Source: Caulobacter vibrioides (GTDB lineage Bacteria; Pseudomonadota; Alphaproteobacteria; Caulobacterales; Caulobacteraceae). Taken from it: 64,000 nucleotides of DNA. The notes beneath the pieces are model-generated. The model ran no database searches, was not told the DNA's origin, and worked only from the letters and a program-made list of their open reading frames with translations. Positions 61,543-64,000 of this stretch are shown one piece after another (positions within the stretch are counted from its first letter, which is position 1; each line of letters starts with the position of its first letter). The stretch is taken from positions 1,612,001 to 1,676,000 of the forward strand of contig NZ_CP023315.3 in assembly GCF_002310375.3 (NCBI RefSeq), given 5' to 3'. Both the position numbers and the translations under genes were made by a program.

Positions 61543-63330
61543 ATGCATTGGGGACTGTCAAGTTCGTTCGCCGGACGTGTGCTGGCGACCGTCTGCCTGA
61601 TCTGGGCCGGCTTTAGCCCCGGCGTCCGCGCCCAGACGGCGACCTTGGCCGCGCCCGAGCCTCTGGCGGTTTGCAACTTTCGCGCCGCATCAACAGCGTG
61701 TCAGGCGGCGCGGACCTGCCTGGAGGCTCCGTCTAGTCCAGCCTGCAAGGCGCTGTTGCGCGACGAAGCCTTCGAGGCGGCGCAACTGGCCGGCAATGAA
61801 ACCGACGCCCGGATCGCCGCCCAACTCGCCGCACGATCGGCGGCGGCCGACCACAATCCGGCGTTAGGCGGGCGGGTGCGCGAGCGCCAGGACCTCGAGG
61901 CGCAGCGGTCGGACCTGCAGCGCGACATCGTCGCCGCTGCCGCGAGCGCCGATCCTTCGGACCTCGAAACCCTGCGAGTACGCTTAACCTCGGTGGACCA
62001 ACGGATCGCCGCGCTGGGCGGGGAGATTGCGCGTCTTTTTCCTGACTATGCACGCCTGGCCGACCCCAGCCCCTTGAGTGTCGCGGAGGCTCGTAACCTC
62101 CTGGGTGACGACGAGGCGCTTTTTGTCCTGACCTCGACGCCGGCGGCGGTCTTTGTCTGGGTGGTGACCGCGCAGGCGGTGGATTGGCGGCGCGTCCCTA
62201 TTGGTTCGCAGGCCCTAACGGCGGCCATCGCCAAGCTGCGCGCGCCGCTTGATCCCGAACAGCCCGGCCGCTTTGATCGTCGCGCCGCCTTTGACCTTTA
62301 TACCCAGCTCCTGGCCCCCTTCGCCCCCGTGGCAGGCAAGAAATCTCACTGGATCTTCGCCACCTCAGGACCTCTGCTGGCCCTGCCATTGGGGGTGCTC
62401 GTGGCCTCTCCGCCCAAGGGGCAGGACCGCGACTATGCAGCGCTTCGCGATACGTCGTGGCTAGCCACGCAGCACGCGCTTTCGGTCCTACCGTCGACGG
62501 CCTCGCTACGCGCCCTGCGGTGCGCGATCCGCGATGCAGCCGGTCGCTGCACGAGTGCGCCAGCGCGCGCGCGAAGCCGGAAATTGGCGGGTTTCGGCGC
62601 GCCAACCCTGCTGGGCGACGCGGCGACCTACCGCGGCGGTCCGTGCAAGCGATCGCGCGCCAGCGATCCGCGGTGGGAGGGCGACCAGAGCGCGCTCGAG
62701 ACCCTCTGCCCCCTGCCGGCGGCGGGTGACGAACTGCGGGAGATCGCGCGGACTGTGGGCGCGCCCGAGACCTCGTTGCGACTGGGTCCCCAGGCGACCG
62801 AGGCGTCGGTCCGCGATGCGCCTTTGGACGATGTCGAGATCATCGCCTTCGCCACTCATGGCTTGCAGCCTGGCCAAGTGCGCACGGAGGCGGGACTGGT
62901 ACTAACGCCGCCTCGTTTGCAAGCGCCACCCGCCAAGCCGAGCCAGACCGATGATGGCTATCTCGCCGCCTCGGAAATCGCCCAGCTTAAATTCAACGCC
63001 GAGTGGACGATCCTGTCGGCCTGCAACACGGGCTATGACGGCGCCGCGCCGGAAGGTCTGTCCAGCCTCACGCGCGCCTTCATCTATGCGGGTTCACGCT
63101 CGTTACTGGTCTCGCAGTGGACGGTCGACGACATCGCCGCCGCGCGACTGACGAGCGGAGCCATCCAGGCTCTCCGTGACCGACGGGCGGCCACGCCGGC
63201 CCTGGCCCTGAAACTGGCGATGCAGGCGCTGATCACCGATCCGTCGGATCCTCGCCTGGCGCATCCGGCGCTGTGGGCGCCATTCGCCCTGGTTGGCGAA
63301 GGCCGTCTGACGCTCAGCGCCGACCGCTGA
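61543..63330 (+). CDS. Exported CHAT-domain (caspase-like) protein
   Basis: A 595-residue protein whose C-terminal 300 residues form a CHAT domain, a caspase-fold peptidase. The catalytic pair is His439 (IIAFATHGLQ) and Cys494 (ILSACNTGYDG). The N-terminus (residues 1-31, core VLATVCLIWAGF, ending VRAQ) looks like a Sec signal peptide, and the next part has four cysteines (44, 53, 59, 68) that could form disulfides outside the cytoplasm. A helical region (70-170) links to the CHAT domain. The gene is flanked by CHASE2 (divergent) and a TPR-like gene (convergent, overlapping by 17 bases). Confidence 0.85.
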   Translation: MHWGLSSSFAGRVLATVCLIWAGFSPGVRAQTATLAAPEPLAVCNFRAASTACQAARTCLEAPSSPACKALLRDEAFEAAQLAGNETDARIAAQLAARSAAADHNPALGGRVRERQDLEAQRSDLQRDIVAAAASADPSDLETLRVRLTSVDQRIAALGGEIARLFPDYARLADPSPLSVAEARNLLGDDEALFVLTSTPAAVFVWVVTAQAVDWRRVPIGSQALTAAIAKLRAPLDPEQPGRFDRRAAFDLYTQLLAPFAPVAGKKSHWIFATSGPLLALPLGVLVASPPKGQDRDYAALRDTSWLATQHALSVLPSTASLRALRCAIRDAAGRCTSAPARARSRKLAGFGAPTLLGDAATYRGGPCKRSRASDPRWEGDQSALETLCPLPAAGDELREIARTVGAPETSLRLGPQATEASVRDAPLDDVEIIAFATHGLQPGQVRTEAGLVLTPPRLQAPPAKPSQTDDGYLAASEIAQLKFNAEWTILSACNTGYDGAAPEGLSSLTRAFIYAGSRSLLVSQWTVDDIAAARLTSGAIQALRDRRAATPALALKLAMQALITDPSDPRLAHPALWAPFALVGEGRLTLSADR

Positions 63331-64000
63331 GCCGGACTCGAATGGCGTCCGCGTCCTCAAAGCGCCCCAGGATCATCAGGACATCATGGTGGAGCACCAT
63401 GATCGCTGATTTCACGCCGCTGTCGCATTGGCGGCAGGTCGACAGCCAGCGGCCAAGACTCTTGTCGGCCTCGTCCCAGCGCCGAAGGTCAAACAGCGCC
63501 TGACCTTCGCGAAGCGTGAGAAACTCATCGGGCTGGCCGCGTCCCTGAGCGACATTGTTCAGGCCTCGCCGCGCCGCTGACAGCGCCTCGTTGGGATAGC
63601 CCGCCGACCGCGCCGTGGTCGATAGGCGCTCGAGGATGGTCGACGACACCTGCGGATAGATGTCCGCGAACGCCGGTCGCTCGATGACCTCGGCCGCCCG
63701 GGTGAAATAGCCGTACGCGATCTTGTAGTTCGCCGCGCTCACCGCCGCGTGTCCGGCCTGCATGAGTCCTAACAAGGACGTTGGTTCGGGCGGTTGGGTT
63801 AAGGGAGCAGGCGGAGTGGAAAGACTTTCTGCTTCGCCGCCACGACCTGTCACGCGCAAGGCGAGATGTTCGACCAGCTTGCCGCGCGCCAAGCAGGCGT
63901 CGCCGCTGACCCGCGAGTCTTGGTACGCTAGGCGACCATAGGTCAGGGCGCGATCGAAACGCTGACGTGCGAAGGCGCTCTCGGCCAGGGTCGCTCGCCC
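63314..64000 (-). CDS. TPR-like repeat protein, partial (5' end beyond the window)
   Basis: The frame is open from the stop at 63314 to the window edge (228 residues visible); what looks like a start at 63892 is an internal TTG, because the upstream codons continue in frame without a stop. The visible part is helical with TPR-like pairs, such as ESAFARQRFDRALTYGRLAY, AAVSAANYKIAYGYFTRAAE and REGQALFDLRRWDEADKSL. Proline-rich linkers (PPAPLTQPPEP) separate two repeat blocks. TPR proteins are common partners of CHAT proteases. Whether it has a signal peptide cannot be seen. Confidence 0.75.
   Translation of the reverse strand, partial: GRATLAESAFARQRFDRALTYGRLAYQDSRVSGDACLARGKLVEHLALRVTGRGGEAESLSTPPAPLTQPPEPTSLLGLMQAGHAAVSAANYKIAYGYFTRAAEVIERPAFADIYPQVSSTILERLSTTARSAGYPNEALSAARRGLNNVAQGRGQPDEFLTLREGQALFDLRRWDEADKSLGRWLSTCRQCDSGVKSAIMVLHHDVLMILGRFEDADAIRVRLSGRR

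Noticed and set aside
63314..63892. Complete 192-residue gene starting at 63892
   Set aside because: The first codon is TTG inside a frame that stays open to the window edge; treated as partial.
1..64000. CRISPR arrays, transposases or integrases
   Set aside because: No regularly spaced repeats of the right size and no protein with a DDE, serine or tyrosine recombinase pattern was seen.

Overview
The window reads as chromosome of a high-GC alphaproteobacterium, most likely Caulobacter or a close relative. The grounds are: a ribosomal-protein block with the alphaproteobacterial layout (no rpsD in the alpha operon, adk directly after secY), a Caulobacter-type housekeeping promoter (TTGACGG, 13 bases, CCTATAAC) before rpsM, a small lipoprotein resembling the CC0125/CC1285 family, and intergenic palindromes of the CCCCGGCGAA type. 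This assignment is from memory of such genomes; no search was run. No integrase, transposase, tRNA, rRNA or CRISPR array was seen.

Layout. 6-14280: S10/spc/alpha ribosomal genes from rplC to rplQ, with secY, adk and rpoA; rpsJ lies outside the window. 14490-31125: ordinary chromosomal genes, namely an ABC-2 exporter, a secreted nucleotide pyrophosphatase-like enzyme, a GMC oxidoreductase, a VOC-ArsR-SRPBCC-MFS operon, a lipoprotein HtrA protease, RarA, an RluA-type pseudouridine synthase and several exported proteins. 31317-40529: two two-component systems on the minus strand and a cytochrome bo3-type oxidase operon (cyoABCD, SURF1) that runs on, with overlapping genes, into a RegB/RegA-like redox pair. 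40741-48516: an MFS carrier, then DUF2946, a GntR regulator, an exported Fe/Mn superoxide dismutase, a TonB-dependent receptor and two exported DJ-1/PfpI proteins of isonitrile-hydratase type.

48517-59311 looks like a defence island that begins in an unusually AT-rich gap. It holds a Gabija-like pair (OLD-family ATPase/TOPRIM nuclease plus UvrD-like helicase), a convergent DEDDh exonuclease, a three-gene ABC-3C-type operon (PD-(D/E)XK-like nuclease with a C-terminal ABC-3C-like domain, middle component, DUF3732 Rad50-like ATPase), and an unrecognised protein whose motif spacing resembles a class III nucleotide cyclase fold.

59376-64000 is a second accessory cluster in which every gene seen in full has an export signal or membrane anchor: a secreted protein, a CHASE2 membrane protein, a CHAT (caspase-like) protein with a signal peptide, and the C-terminal part of a TPR-like protein cut by the window edge. 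A CHAT protease on the periplasmic side, paired with a CHASE2 sensor that has no output domain, together with the ABC-3C operon, are the best candidates for poorly described biology here.
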